Source: SZUA-76 sp945787585 | Lineage (GTDB): Bacteria; Pseudomonadota; Gammaproteobacteria; SZUA-140 | Assembly (NCBI GenBank): GCA_947258425.1 | Contig: CAMYIG010000038.1 | Span: 1 to 18,396, forward strand | Length of the DNA: 18,396 bases | Direction: 5' to 3' | Made by a program: the position numbers and the translations under genes | Notes under the pieces: generated by a model | Seen by the model: only the letters and a program-made list of their open reading frames with translations | The model's database searches: none | Told to the model about the DNA's origin: nothing | Part shown: piece after piece, positions 1 to 7,098 of the stretch | Numbering within the stretch: the first letter of the stretch is position 1 | Layout: the number at the start of each line of letters is the position of its first letter

Positions 1-32
1 GTTCGTGTGTGCGCTATGCTCAATTCTGATTT

Positions 33-2189
33 TCAGAACTTACCGTAGTAACCTTCTTTCAAGGCGTCATAAAGATTCGCCGCACTATGCACTTCACCAT
101 CATATTCAATCTCTTCGTTACCCTTCACTTCAACCGCTGAACCATCTTCCAGCGTAAAACGATAGGTGGTATTTTCCAGATCTTTCTCTTTCACCAGCAC
201 CCCCTGGAATGCCTCGGGGTTAAAACGGAAGGTGGTGCAGCCTTTCAGCCCCTGCTCATACGCATAAAGATAGATATCCTTAAACGCTTCGTAGTCGTAG
301 TCGCTCGGGACGTTAGCGGTCTTGGAGATTGACGAATCGATCCAACGCTGCGATGCCGCCTGCACATCGACGTGTGATTTGGGCGTGATGTCATCTGCGG
401 TAATAAAGTAGTCCGGCAGCTGATTCGCGCCCTCGTTCGCTTCCGGTGTCGCTTCACCATTGATCAGCTCGCGATAGGCGAGCAGCTCAAACGAAAAGAC
501 ATCGACCTTCTCTTTGCTCTTCTTCCCTTCGCGAATCACGTTACGTGAATAGTGGTGCGCGAAGCTTGGTTCGATACCGTTACTGGCGTTATTGGCCAGC
601 GACAGTGAAATAGTACCGGTCGGTGCGATCGAACTATGGTGGGTAAAACGTGCGCCCACTTCCGCCAGCTCATCAACCAGTTCCGGCGCCTCTTTCGCGA
701 TCTGCTGCATGTAGCGGCTGTACTTCGCGTGCAGTACTTTACCTTTAATGGTGTCGCCCACGGTGTAACCATCTCTGGCCATCTCCGGGCGCTTGCGCAG
801 CATCTCGGCGGTAACGGTGAACGCCTCTTCCAGTATCGGTGCTGCGCCCTTCTCTTTGGCGAGCTCCAGCGCGGCCTGCCAGCCGACCAGCGCCATCTTG
901 CGCGTCACCTGCTCGGTGAATTCCAGCGACTTCTCATCGCCATATTGCATGCGCAACATCGTCATGGTGGAACCGAGGAGTCCCAGATAGCCCATGCCGT
1001 GACGGCGCTTGCTTTCGATCTCCTTGCGCTGCTGCTCCAGCGGCAGACCGTTGATCTCGACCACGTTATCCAGCATGCGGGTAAAGATGCTGACGGTTTT
1101 GCAATAGGCGTCCCAGTCAAAACTCGCTTCCGGGGTAAAAGGGTTCAGCACAAAACGGGTTAAGTTAATCGAACCCAGCAGGCACGAACCGTACGGCGGC
1201 AGCGGCTGTTCACCGCAGGGGTTGGTGGCGCGGATATTTTCGCAGAACCAGTTGTTGTTCATCTCGTTCACTTTATCAATCAGGATAAAACCCGGCTCGG
1301 CGTAATCATAGGTCGAAGACATGATTACATCCCACAGCCGTTGTGCGCGGATCGTTTTGCTGACACGACAGGCGACCAGCCCCGCTTCGTTTTCGATGTA
1401 ACCTTTTTTAAGTGGCCATTCACGCCACACCACCTGATCACTATTGTTTAGATCAAGTTCGCCATTTTCAACTTCGGAAGGTTTCGCAGGAAAGGCGAGC
1501 TTCCAGTCGGTGTCATTACGCACCGCTTCCATAAACTCTTTGGTGATTAACAGCGAGAGATTAAACTGGCGCAGGCGGCCATCTTCGCGCTTCGCCTTGA
1601 TAAAATCGAGCACATCGGGATGGCCGATATCGAAGGTGCCCATCTGCGCACCGCGACGGCCACCGGCGCTGGAGACGGTGAAACACATCTTGTCGTAGAT
1701 ATCCATAAACGACATCGGGCCGGAGGTGTAAGCGCCCGCGCCGGAGACATAGCCACCTTTGGGGCGCAGCGTTGAAAATTCATAACCGATGCCGCAACCA
1801 GCCTTGAGTGTCAGCCCCGCTTCATGCACCTTTCCCAGGATGTCATCCATCGAATCCTTAATAATGCCGGAGACGGTGCAGTTGATAGTTGAGGTCGCTG
1901 GCTTATGCGCCTGCGCACCGGCGTTGGAGGTGATGCGTCCGGCCGGGATTGCGCCGTGGCGCAGCGCCCACAGAAATTCTTCATGCCAATGGTCACGCAA
2001 TTCAGGTGTCGCTTCAACATCGGCCAGTGCGCGCGCAACACGCTGATAAGTATCGTCGATCGACTGATCAATCGCCTCGCCTGCTTTATTTTTGAGGCAA
2101 TATTTTTTATCCCAGATATCGAGAGATGCAGGCTGAAATGGAATCTCAGATGCGGCGGCAGAGACGACTCTAAGGTGCGCACTTTTCAT
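33..2189 (-). CDS. nrdJ: Adenosylcobalamin-dependent (class II) ribonucleotide reductase, NrdJ/NrdJa type
   Basis: A 718-residue cytoplasmic enzyme expected to reduce ribonucleotides to deoxyribonucleotides using a cobalamin-generated thiyl radical, so it needs no oxygen. Visible active-site elements are Cys104 in STINCTVSG, the Asn-Pro-Cys-Gly-Glu motif (N323, C325, E327) that matches the Asn/Cys/Glu radical-site triad of RNR large subunits, the GSCLLGSINL segment after it, and APTGTISL near 522-529. The ATG start follows a GGGAG-like ribosome site (reading the minus strand). No cysteine occurs after C651, so the C-terminal Cys pair that normally re-reduces the active site is not in this polypeptide. 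Pseudomonas-type NrdJa is split in this way, with NrdJb as a separate chain, and such a gene would lie left of position 1. The upstream NrdR-like boxes fit this assignment. The family is confident; the split-enzyme reading is inference. Confidence 0.93.
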   Translation of the reverse strand: MKSAHLRVVSAAASEIPFQPASLDIWDKKYCLKNKAGEAIDQSIDDTYQRVARALADVEATPELRDHWHEEFLWALRHGAIPAGRITSNAGAQAHKPATSTINCTVSGIIKDSMDDILGKVHEAGLTLKAGCGIGYEFSTLRPKGGYVSGAGAYTSGPMSFMDIYDKMCFTVSSAGGRRGAQMGTFDIGHPDVLDFIKAKREDGRLRQFNLSLLITKEFMEAVRNDTDWKLAFPAKPSEVENGELDLNNSDQVVWREWPLKKGYIENEAGLVACRVSKTIRAQRLWDVIMSSTYDYAEPGFILIDKVNEMNNNWFCENIRATNPCGEQPLPPYGSCLLGSINLTRFVLNPFTPEASFDWDAYCKTVSIFTRMLDNVVEINGLPLEQQRKEIESKRRHGMGYLGLLGSTMTMLRMQYGDEKSLEFTEQVTRKMALVGWQAALELAKEKGAAPILEEAFTVTAEMLRKRPEMARDGYTVGDTIKGKVLHAKYSRYMQQIAKEAPELVDELAEVGARFTHHSSIAPTGTISLSLANNASNGIEPSFAHHYSRNVIREGKKSKEKVDVFSFELLAYRELINGEATPEANEGANQLPDYFITADDITPKSHVDVQAASQRWIDSSISKTANVPSDYDYEAFKDIYLYAYEQGLKGCTTFRFNPEAFQGVLVKEKDLENTTYRFTLEDGSAVEVKGNEEIEYDGEVHSAANLYDALKEGYYGKF

Positions 2190-2323
2190 TATATGGCTTT
2201 CTCCCGTTATTGATTTTTATATTTAAATTCGCCATCCGAGCGATTTTCACTACAGCACCATTAAAACCAGATGATACGCTAGCTGACGCTGATGGCGCCT
2301 AAACCGTGCCCGGATAAAGCAAA

Positions 2324-2339
2324 ACACTACATATTGTGT
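2324..2339. promoter_or_regulatory. NrdR box 1 (nrdJ-proximal)
   Basis: The 16-mer ACACTACATATTGTGT matches the NrdR operator pattern (ACAC-W-A-T-A-T-A-T-W-GTGT, quoted from memory) at 15 of 16 positions. It sits just downstream of the candidate nrdJ -10, overlapping the predicted transcription start. NrdR is the ATP/dATP-sensing repressor of ribonucleotide reductase genes, so position and target both fit. Its gene is not in this window. Confidence 0.75.
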
Positions 2340-2349
2340 TAAGCCATGC

Positions 2350-2378
2350 AGATTAGTGTGAAATCAAACGGCCGTCAA
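2350..2378 (-). promoter_or_regulatory. Candidate sigma-70 promoter of nrdJ
   Basis: Reading the minus strand, TTGACG (2378-2373) is a five-of-six -35 match. It is followed after exactly 17 bp by TAATCT (2355-2350), a weaker -10. Transcription would begin near 2343, about 155 nt before the nrdJ start codon. The first NrdR-like box lies immediately downstream, where a bound repressor would block initiation. This is a pattern match only; no transcript data are available. Confidence 0.5.
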
Positions 2379-2510
2379 CCACCAGAACAAGAAAAATCAC
2401 AACTCACAAAAACTATAGTTTAAATATTAAAAACATATAGTTAAAAACACAACCCCCTTTTTTAATAGGCTAAAATATTTCGTACAACCAGCCTCATTTA
2501 AAAGAGGCAT

Positions 2511-2530
2511 AAACACTACATGTAGTGTTT
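2511..2530. promoter_or_regulatory. NrdR box 2, perfect 20-bp palindrome
   Basis: AAACACTACATGTAGTGTTT is a perfect 20-bp palindrome whose 16-bp core (2513-2528) matches the NrdR operator at about 14 of 16 positions. Its centre is 189 bp from the centre of box 1. It lies about 155 bp upstream of the candidate nrdJ -35 and 44 bp before the candidate hsp20 -35. It could be the second half of an nrdJ looping operator, or it could act on the divergent side. Confidence 0.65.
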
Positions 2531-2574
2531 AGCATCTCTTCCAGCCTGCCTGTAGACAATCACGACGGCATCCC

Positions 2575-2605
2575 CTTGAAAATAACGCACCTGGCGCCTA
2601 CTTAT
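2575..2605 (+). promoter_or_regulatory. Candidate heat-shock (sigma-32-type) promoter of hsp20
   Basis: CTTGAAA at 2575-2581, preceded by CCC, matches the sigma-32 -35 element. It is followed after 15 bp by CCTACTTAT-like sequence (2597-2605), a partial match to the CCCCATNTA -10. The target encodes a small heat-shock protein, which is a classical member of this regulon. The -35 is good and the -10 is poor. Confidence 0.45.
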
Positions 2606-2642
2606 TTAATCAATCAATTCACAACAGAACAGGAGAGGCATT

Positions 2643-3116
2643 ATGACCATCACGCTATATGAACCGTGGACACCCGTGAACGACCTCCACAAAGAGATCG
2701 GCCGACTCTTTGGTGGGCATCGCATTAACGCTGCCGCCAATAACGATGCCAGTAACGATGCCAGTAATATTGTTACCAGCCACTGGACGCCGACTGTCGA
2801 CGTAAAAGAAGCGCCCGAACAATTTACTATTTTTGTCGATGTCCCCGGGGTTGATAATAAAGCGATCGATATCTCGATGGACAAAGGGGTGCTGAGTATT
2901 AAAGGCGAGCGGCGCCATGAAGGTACAGGCGAAGGCACAGAGGATAACGGCTATCTGCGTGTCGAGCGCGCGCACGGCACTTTTTTTCGCAGTTTTTCAC
3001 TGCCTGAGACTGCCGATGCCAACGGCATCCGCGCGAAAAACCATAACGGCGTGCTGGTGATCACCATCCCCAAGCAGGCGGTCAGCCAGCCGCAAAAGAT
3101 CGCCATTGAAGATTGA
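2643..3116 (+). CDS. Small heat-shock protein, Hsp20/alpha-crystallin family
   Basis: A 157-residue cytoplasmic ATP-independent chaperone that would hold unfolding proteins until Hsp70/ClpB systems refold them. The alpha-crystallin domain spans about residues 47-144. It starts at the W48-T-P-x-V-D-V-K-E segment, contains the VDVPGVD turn, and ends with the diagnostic GVLVITIPK strand (136-144). The C-terminal IAI (I153-I155) is the I-x-I motif that docks neighbouring dimers in the oligomer. The N-terminal arm is short and includes a tandem N-D-A-S duplication. The ATG follows a clear AGGAG (2631-2635) with 7-nt spacing. A heat-shock-type promoter precedes it and a stem-loop follows it. It lies upstream of a periplasmic protease gene in the same direction; co-transcription is possible but not shown. 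Confidence 0.93.
   Translation: MTITLYEPWTPVNDLHKEIGRLFGGHRINAAANNDASNDASNIVTSHWTPTVDVKEAPEQFTIFVDVPGVDNKAIDISMDKGVLSIKGERRHEGTGEGTEDNGYLRVERAHGTFFRSFSLPETADANGIRAKNHNGVLVITIPKQAVSQPQKIAIED
2741..2764. repeat. In-frame tandem 12-bp duplication in hsp20
   Basis: TAACGATGCCAG occurs twice in direct tandem, adding one copy of the four-residue unit N-D-A-S to the disordered N-terminal arm of the small heat-shock protein. The two copies are identical, so the duplication is probably recent or prone to slippage. Confidence 0.85.
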
Positions 3117-3147
3117 ACCTCTCTTCACTCCAACAGTCGAAGTGGTG

Positions 3148-3171
3148 GCTGGTAGCGATACGTCTACCAGC
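3148..3171 (+). terminator. Stem-loop after hsp20, possible terminator
   Basis: GCTGGTAG (3148-3155) and CTACCAGC (3164-3171) form a perfect 8-bp stem with an 8-nt loop, 31 nt after the hsp20 stop. No T-run follows, so it may be a weak terminator, an mRNA 3'-end stabiliser, or an attenuator between hsp20 and the protease gene. Confidence 0.45.
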
Positions 3172-3228
3172 GACTCGCTCAACATTAGCTCATAATATAG
3201 TATAAGCACCCTCACTCTGGAGATTCAC

Positions 3229-4614
3229 ATGCCCTCGCACCCCCCCCGGCGACTGCTCATTGCACTGCTATTATGTGCCTTCATCACTCCGTTAATGAGC
3301 CCTGCCAGGGCAGCATTACCGATGGCCGATTCGCAGAATGCGCCGCTCCCCACACTCGCGCCGATGCTGGAACAGGTCACACCCGCGGTGGTCAATATCT
3401 CGACCCGAGGGCGTGTGCAGGTACAGGGCAATCCTCTATTGCAGGATCCCTTTTTTCGCCGCTTCTTTAATCTCCCCGAGCAGCCCAGTCACCGCGACAC
3501 CCAGAGCCTCGGCTCCGGCGTGATCGTCGATGCGGCCAACGGTTATATCCTCACCAACAGCCACGTCATCGACAAGGCGATCGAGATCACCGTCACGCTG
3601 CAAGATGGCCGACGCCTCAATGCGACGCTGGTCGGGGCCGACCCGGAGGCCGATGTGGCGGTGATACAGGTGCCCGCGGAAAATCTCAGCGCACTCAAAC
3701 TGGCCGATTCAAACCAGCTGCGCGTGGGTGATTTTGTGGTCGCCATCGGTAATCCCTTTGGCCTCGGCCAGACCGTCACCTCCGGCATCGTCAGTGCACT
3801 GGGGCGCAGCGGCCTCGGCATTGAGGGCTATGAAGACTTTATTCAGACCGACGCCTCGATCAACCCCGGTAACTCGGGCGGTGCGCTGGTCAACCTGCGC
3901 GGCGAGCTGGTCGGCATCAATACCGCCATCATCGCCCCCGGCGGCGGTAATGTCGGCATCGGATTTGCGATTCCGACCAATATGAGCCAACAGATCATGG
4001 CGCAACTGGTCAAATACGGCGAGGTGAAACGCGGCAAGTTGGGGGTTTCTGCACAGAATCTGACCCCTGAACTGGCCCACGCCTTCGATATCCAGCAGGC
4101 CACTGGTGCGGTGGTGGTGCAGCTCGCGCCCGATTCACCCGCGGCGGCCGCAGGGCTGCAGATTGGCGATGTGATCATCAGCGTCAACGGCCACGACACC
4201 GCCAGTGCCGCCGATATCCGTAACCAGCTCGGCCTGCTGCGGGTGGACGACAAGGTAAAACTTGAGATATTGCGGGGCAATAAAAAGCTCACGATCAAGA
4301 CCAGAATCGCTGACCCAGAACCTAACAAAATCGAAGGAAAGCAGTTTGATACGAGACTTGAAGGCACCCTCTTCAGCCGCATCGAAGAGGGCTCACCCCT
4401 CTTTGGTCAGATCGATGGTGTACTGGTGGTCGAGACTAAAGCCAACAGCCGTGCATGGCGTGCCGGGCTACGCAAAGGCGATGTAGTGGTTTCAGCCAAT
4501 CGACACAACGTCAGCGACTTCACTTCGCTGGCTGAAGCGCTAAAAACGTCACGACGCGGCATCCTGCTCAACGTGGTACGCGGCAGCTCGGCACTCTTTA
4601 TATTGATTCAATAG
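3229..4614 (+). CDS. degQ: Periplasmic serine endoprotease, HtrA/DegQ family
   Basis: A 461-residue trypsin-like protease/chaperone that degrades misfolded envelope proteins. Residues 1-28 form a Sec signal peptide ending in ARA. The catalytic triad is intact: H112 (TNSHVID), D142 (EADVAVIQV) and S216 (NPGNSGGAL). PDZ1 covers about 258-350 and PDZ2 about 370-455; two PDZ domains and this length fit DegP/DegQ, not DegS. The stretch between the signal peptide and the first protease strand is short and Gln-poor, favouring DegQ over DegP. GGAG at 3219-3222 precedes the ATG. Upstream is an AT-rich stretch with -10-like hexamers (3191-3206) but no convincing -35. Its position after hsp20 suggests a protein-quality cluster with cytoplasmic and periplasmic arms, which is inference. 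Confidence 0.93.
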   Translation: MPSHPPRRLLIALLLCAFITPLMSPARAALPMADSQNAPLPTLAPMLEQVTPAVVNISTRGRVQVQGNPLLQDPFFRRFFNLPEQPSHRDTQSLGSGVIVDAANGYILTNSHVIDKAIEITVTLQDGRRLNATLVGADPEADVAVIQVPAENLSALKLADSNQLRVGDFVVAIGNPFGLGQTVTSGIVSALGRSGLGIEGYEDFIQTDASINPGNSGGALVNLRGELVGINTAIIAPGGGNVGIGFAIPTNMSQQIMAQLVKYGEVKRGKLGVSAQNLTPELAHAFDIQQATGAVVVQLAPDSPAAAAGLQIGDVIISVNGHDTASAADIRNQLGLLRVDDKVKLEILRGNKKLTIKTRIADPEPNKIEGKQFDTRLEGTLFSRIEEGSPLFGQIDGVLVVETKANSRAWRAGLRKGDVVVSANRHNVSDFTSLAEALKTSRRGILLNVVRGSSALFILIQ

Positions 4615-4672
4615 CCACAGGGGCATTATTCATTGCTCGCGCACTCGCATAAAGCCCCTCCCTTCGATTTAA

Positions 4673-4697
4673 AGCGCGTGGTATAATGCTGCGCGCT
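4673..4697 (+). promoter_or_regulatory. Candidate cysD -10 region inside an inverted repeat
   Basis: A perfect TATAAT (4682-4687) lies 130 bp before cysD and is flanked by AGCGCG (4673-4678) and its complement CGCGCT (4692-4697). No good -35 is seen at 16-18 bp, which would fit an activator-dependent promoter such as those controlled by CysB, but no CysB site can be recognised with confidence by eye. The inverted repeat could act as an operator or as a weak hairpin ending degQ transcription. Confidence 0.45.
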
Positions 4698-4709
4698 CTA
4701 AAATCCTCT

Positions 4710-4734
4710 TTCTGTCCAGAATTTCTGTTCAGAA
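4710..4734. repeat. Two tandem 12-bp palindromes in the cysD leader
   Basis: TTCTGTCCAGAA (4710-4721) and TTCTGTTCAGAA (4723-4734) are two copies of the dyad TTCTG-NN-CAGAA, spaced centre-to-centre by 13 bp. They start about 22 bp after the TATAAT box and end 82 bp before cysD. The arrangement looks like a double operator, or an RNA element in the 5' leader that can fold in alternative ways. Confidence 0.7.
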
Positions 4735-4816
4735 AGCGATTTACGCATACATTGCCGCATTGTAGTATTCGCGGCCGACAAAACCTGAACATTCAAGCAA
4801 TACGATCGACTAAAAT

Positions 4817-5719
4817 ATGTCTCAACACAAACTGACACAACTTCAAGAGCTGGAAAGCGAATCCATCCACATCATGCGGGAGGTCGTCGCCGAATTTCGC
4901 AATCCGGTGATGCTCTATTCCGTCGGGAAAGACTCCAGCGTGATGCTCCATCTGGCACGCAAGGCGTTCCACCCGGCGCCGATACCGTTCACGCTGCTGC
5001 ATGTCGACACCGGCTATAAATTCAAAGAGATGTACGAATTCCGTGACTGGTACGTCAAGGAAGTCGGCGCAAAGTTGATCGTCCATCGCAATGAAGACGC
5101 CATCGCCAAAGGGATGAACCCGCAGGATTTCGGCGTGGCACGCTGCTGTGGCGCACTCAAAACCGGTGCGCTACTCGAAGCCCTTGAGAATGGCGGCTAC
5201 GACGCCGCCTTTGGGGGCGCGCGCCGTGACGAAGAGCGCTCACGTGCAAAAGAACGTGTCTACTCAATGCGTGACAGTTTTGGCCAGTGGGACCCGAAAA
5301 ATCAGCGCCCCGAACTGTGGAGCCTCTATAATGGTCGCATCCATGACGGTGAGTCAGTACGTGTCTTCCCGATATCTAACTGGACCGAAATGGACGTCTG
5401 GCAATATATCCGCGCAGAGAGCATCCCCATTGTGCCGCTCTATTACGCCAAGGAACGCCTGATGGTCGAACGTGGCGACCACCTGATCCCTGCCGAAGAG
5501 GGGCAGTTCCTGCTCGAAGGCGAAACACCTAAAATGGTGATGTCCCGCTACCGCACCCTCGGCTGCATGCCGTGCACCGGCGCGGTTCGCTCCAGCGCGA
5601 CCACCATTGAAGGGATTATCGAAGAGGCGAGCATCGCCACCCGCAGTGAACGTGAAACGCGGATTATCGACCACGGCTCGAACAGTATGGAAGATAAAAA
5701 GAAGGAAGGGTATTTCTAA
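4817..5719 (+). CDS. cysD: Sulfate adenylyltransferase subunit 2 (ATP sulfurylase small subunit)
   Basis: A 300-residue cytoplasmic subunit that adenylates sulfate to APS together with the GTPase CysN, the first activation step of assimilatory sulfate reduction. The PP-loop ATP-pyrophosphatase motif is S35-V-G-K-D-S40 and the family block GGARRDEERSRAKER lies at 133-147. The GCMPCTGAV segment and the terminal KKKEGYF are typical of CysD. The length matches the family. The ATG has no strong Shine-Dalgarno sequence. The stop codon abuts the ATG of cysN, so the two are surely co-transcribed. The leader carries a TATAAT box and paired palindromes. A role in reverse (sulfur-oxidising) metabolism is less likely because that usually uses the unrelated Sat enzyme. 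Confidence 0.96.
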   Translation: MSQHKLTQLQELESESIHIMREVVAEFRNPVMLYSVGKDSSVMLHLARKAFHPAPIPFTLLHVDTGYKFKEMYEFRDWYVKEVGAKLIVHRNEDAIAKGMNPQDFGVARCCGALKTGALLEALENGGYDAAFGGARRDEERSRAKERVYSMRDSFGQWDPKNQRPELWSLYNGRIHDGESVRVFPISNWTEMDVWQYIRAESIPIVPLYYAKERLMVERGDHLIPAEEGQFLLEGETPKMVMSRYRTLGCMPCTGAVRSSATTIEGIIEEASIATRSERETRIIDHGSNSMEDKKKEGYF

Positions 5720-6991
5720 ATGCCAAATTCAAATCAAGTTTCAGATCAAGAAATCGAACTACTACGCCTCGTCACCGTCGGCAGCGTCGATGACGGCAAG
5801 TCCACCCTGATTGGCCGCCTGCTGTACGACACCAAGGGTGCATTTGAAGATCAACTACAGGCGGTGCGCAAAGACGATGGTGAAGGCGCTAACGGCATCG
5901 ACCTGGCGCAACTCACTGACGGCCTCGCCGCCGAGCGCGAACAGGGCATCACCATCGATGTCGCCTATCGCTACTTTTCCACGCCGAAGCGTAAATTTAT
6001 TATGGCCGACTGCCCGGGGCACGAGCAGTACACCCGCAACATGGTGACCGGCGCCAGCACTGCCAACGCCGCGATCATCCTGATCGATGCGCGCAAAGGG
6101 GTGCTGCAACAGACCCGCCGCCATACCCATATCATCGGCCTGTTAGGCCTGCCGCACCTGATTGTGGCAATCAACAAGATGGACCTGATCGACTACGATG
6201 AAGCGACCTTCACCCGTATTAAAGAAGAGCTGTCTGAGTTCTGTGCACGCCAGAATATTCACGACCTGATCTGCATTCCGATCTCGGCCCTCGCGGGTGA
6301 TATGGTAGTGGACCGCGGTGACAACATGCCGTGGTACGAAGGGCAGACGGTCCTCGAGACCCTCGAAGGGGTTGAGGTCAGCGGCCACATCGACGAAGCT
6401 GACTTCCGCTTTCCGGTGCAGTATGTGTGTCGCCCGCAGACCAAAGAGTTACCCGATTTCCGCGGTTTCATGGGGCGCATCGCCTCAGGTGTCGTCAAGG
6501 TGGGCGATGAAATCATGCAGCTGCCCGCCGGTAAAAAATCGAAAATCAAAGAGATCGTCACCTTCGACGGCAACCTCGATGAGGCCTTTGCACCGCAGAG
6601 TATCACGTTGACGCTGGAAGATGAGATCGATATTTCACGTGGCGATATCATTGTCCACGTCGACAAGGCACCGCAGATCGTCAAAGAGATCGATGCGATT
6701 GTCTGCTGGATGGGCGAGGAGCCACTGTCGCCGCGTAAAAAATATCACATCAAACACGCGACCAATACGGTCAAGGCAATGGTCTCGGAAATACAGTACC
6801 GCACTGACATCAACGCATTGACCCAGGACGCAACGGCCGAAGCACTCGCCGTCAATGAAATTGGCAAGGTCTCCCTGAAACTGATGAGCCCACTGACCAT
6901 CGACCGTTACGCGGACAATCGCGCCACCGGTAACTTCATCATCATCGACAGCTTCACCAACAACACGGTTGGCGCAGCAATGATCTGCTAA
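5720..6991 (+). CDS. cysN: Sulfate adenylyltransferase subunit 1 (GTPase), not fused to CysC
   Basis: A 423-residue EF-Tu-like GTPase whose GTP hydrolysis drives APS synthesis by CysD. The G1 P-loop is GSVDDGKST (21-29), switch I contains GITIDVAY (76-83), G3 is DCPGH (97-101), and G4 is NKMD (152-155). Beta-barrel domains follow from about residue 235. Many bacteria carry a CysNC fusion of about 620 residues with a C-terminal APS kinase. Here the protein ends after the barrel domains, so no APS kinase is encoded in this operon and APS may be reduced directly by an APS reductase elsewhere; that pathway choice is inference. The ATG starts immediately after the cysD stop, with GGAAGGG in the cysD 3' end as the ribosome site. 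It is somewhat shorter than E. coli CysN (about 475). Confidence 0.95.
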   Translation: MPNSNQVSDQEIELLRLVTVGSVDDGKSTLIGRLLYDTKGAFEDQLQAVRKDDGEGANGIDLAQLTDGLAAEREQGITIDVAYRYFSTPKRKFIMADCPGHEQYTRNMVTGASTANAAIILIDARKGVLQQTRRHTHIIGLLGLPHLIVAINKMDLIDYDEATFTRIKEELSEFCARQNIHDLICIPISALAGDMVVDRGDNMPWYEGQTVLETLEGVEVSGHIDEADFRFPVQYVCRPQTKELPDFRGFMGRIASGVVKVGDEIMQLPAGKKSKIKEIVTFDGNLDEAFAPQSITLTLEDEIDISRGDIIVHVDKAPQIVKEIDAIVCWMGEEPLSPRKKYHIKHATNTVKAMVSEIQYRTDINALTQDATAEALAVNEIGKVSLKLMSPLTIDRYADNRATGNFIIIDSFTNNTVGAAMIC

Positions 6992-7013
6992 AGCGACCGC
7001 CACACCTGATTTA

Positions 7014-7031
7014 ACACTCACGGATGAGTGT
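7014..7031 (+). terminator. Short stem-loop after cysN
   Basis: ACACTCA-CGGA-TGAGTGT forms a perfect 7-bp stem with a tetraloop 23 nt after the cysN stop. It is followed within 10 nt by CTTGTTTTG, a weak T-rich stretch. This is the only terminator candidate between cysN and the TRAP operon. Confidence 0.45.
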
Positions 7032-7098
7032 AACCACTTGTTTTGTAGTCGCTATACGGTTAGCCTTGCAACTGTCTATTTAAATCAAGTCGTTAACA

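Larger units (their letters stand above)
2190..2642. other. Divergent nrdJ/hsp20 intergenic regulatory region
   Basis: About 450 bp without a gene between two divergent starts. It holds a candidate nrdJ promoter, two NrdR-like boxes and a candidate heat-shock promoter for hsp20 (listed separately). The middle (about 2401-2480) is strikingly AT-rich. It contains a perfect 12-bp palindrome at 2410-2421 (AAACTATAGTTT) and a repeat of TATAGTT 22 bp further on (2414-2420 and 2436-2442). A near-perfect 18-bp palindrome (GCCTC-A-TTTAAA-A-GAGGC) lies at 2491-2508, directly before the second NrdR-like box. I see no cobalamin riboswitch, although the leader is too short here to exclude a divergent one by eye. 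Confidence 0.7.

Noticed and set aside
636..1163. 175-codon open frame on the plus strand inside nrdJ
   Set aside because: It is the antisense shadow of a strongly conserved RNR gene; its translation has no recognisable domain and is rich in His/Arg/Gln as expected for an antisense frame.
2190..2642. Cobalamin riboswitch upstream of the B12-dependent nrdJ
   Set aside because: I looked for the conserved B12-box core and saw no match; the NrdR-like boxes already explain likely control.
3843..4382. 179-codon minus-strand frame inside degQ
   Set aside because: Antisense to PDZ and protease coding sequence that carries all catalytic motifs; no ribosome site or family features.
4817..6991. CysNC fusion or cysC gene in the sulfate operon
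   Set aside because: CysN ends at residue 423 after the barrel domains, and no APS-kinase P-loop frame follows before tatT.
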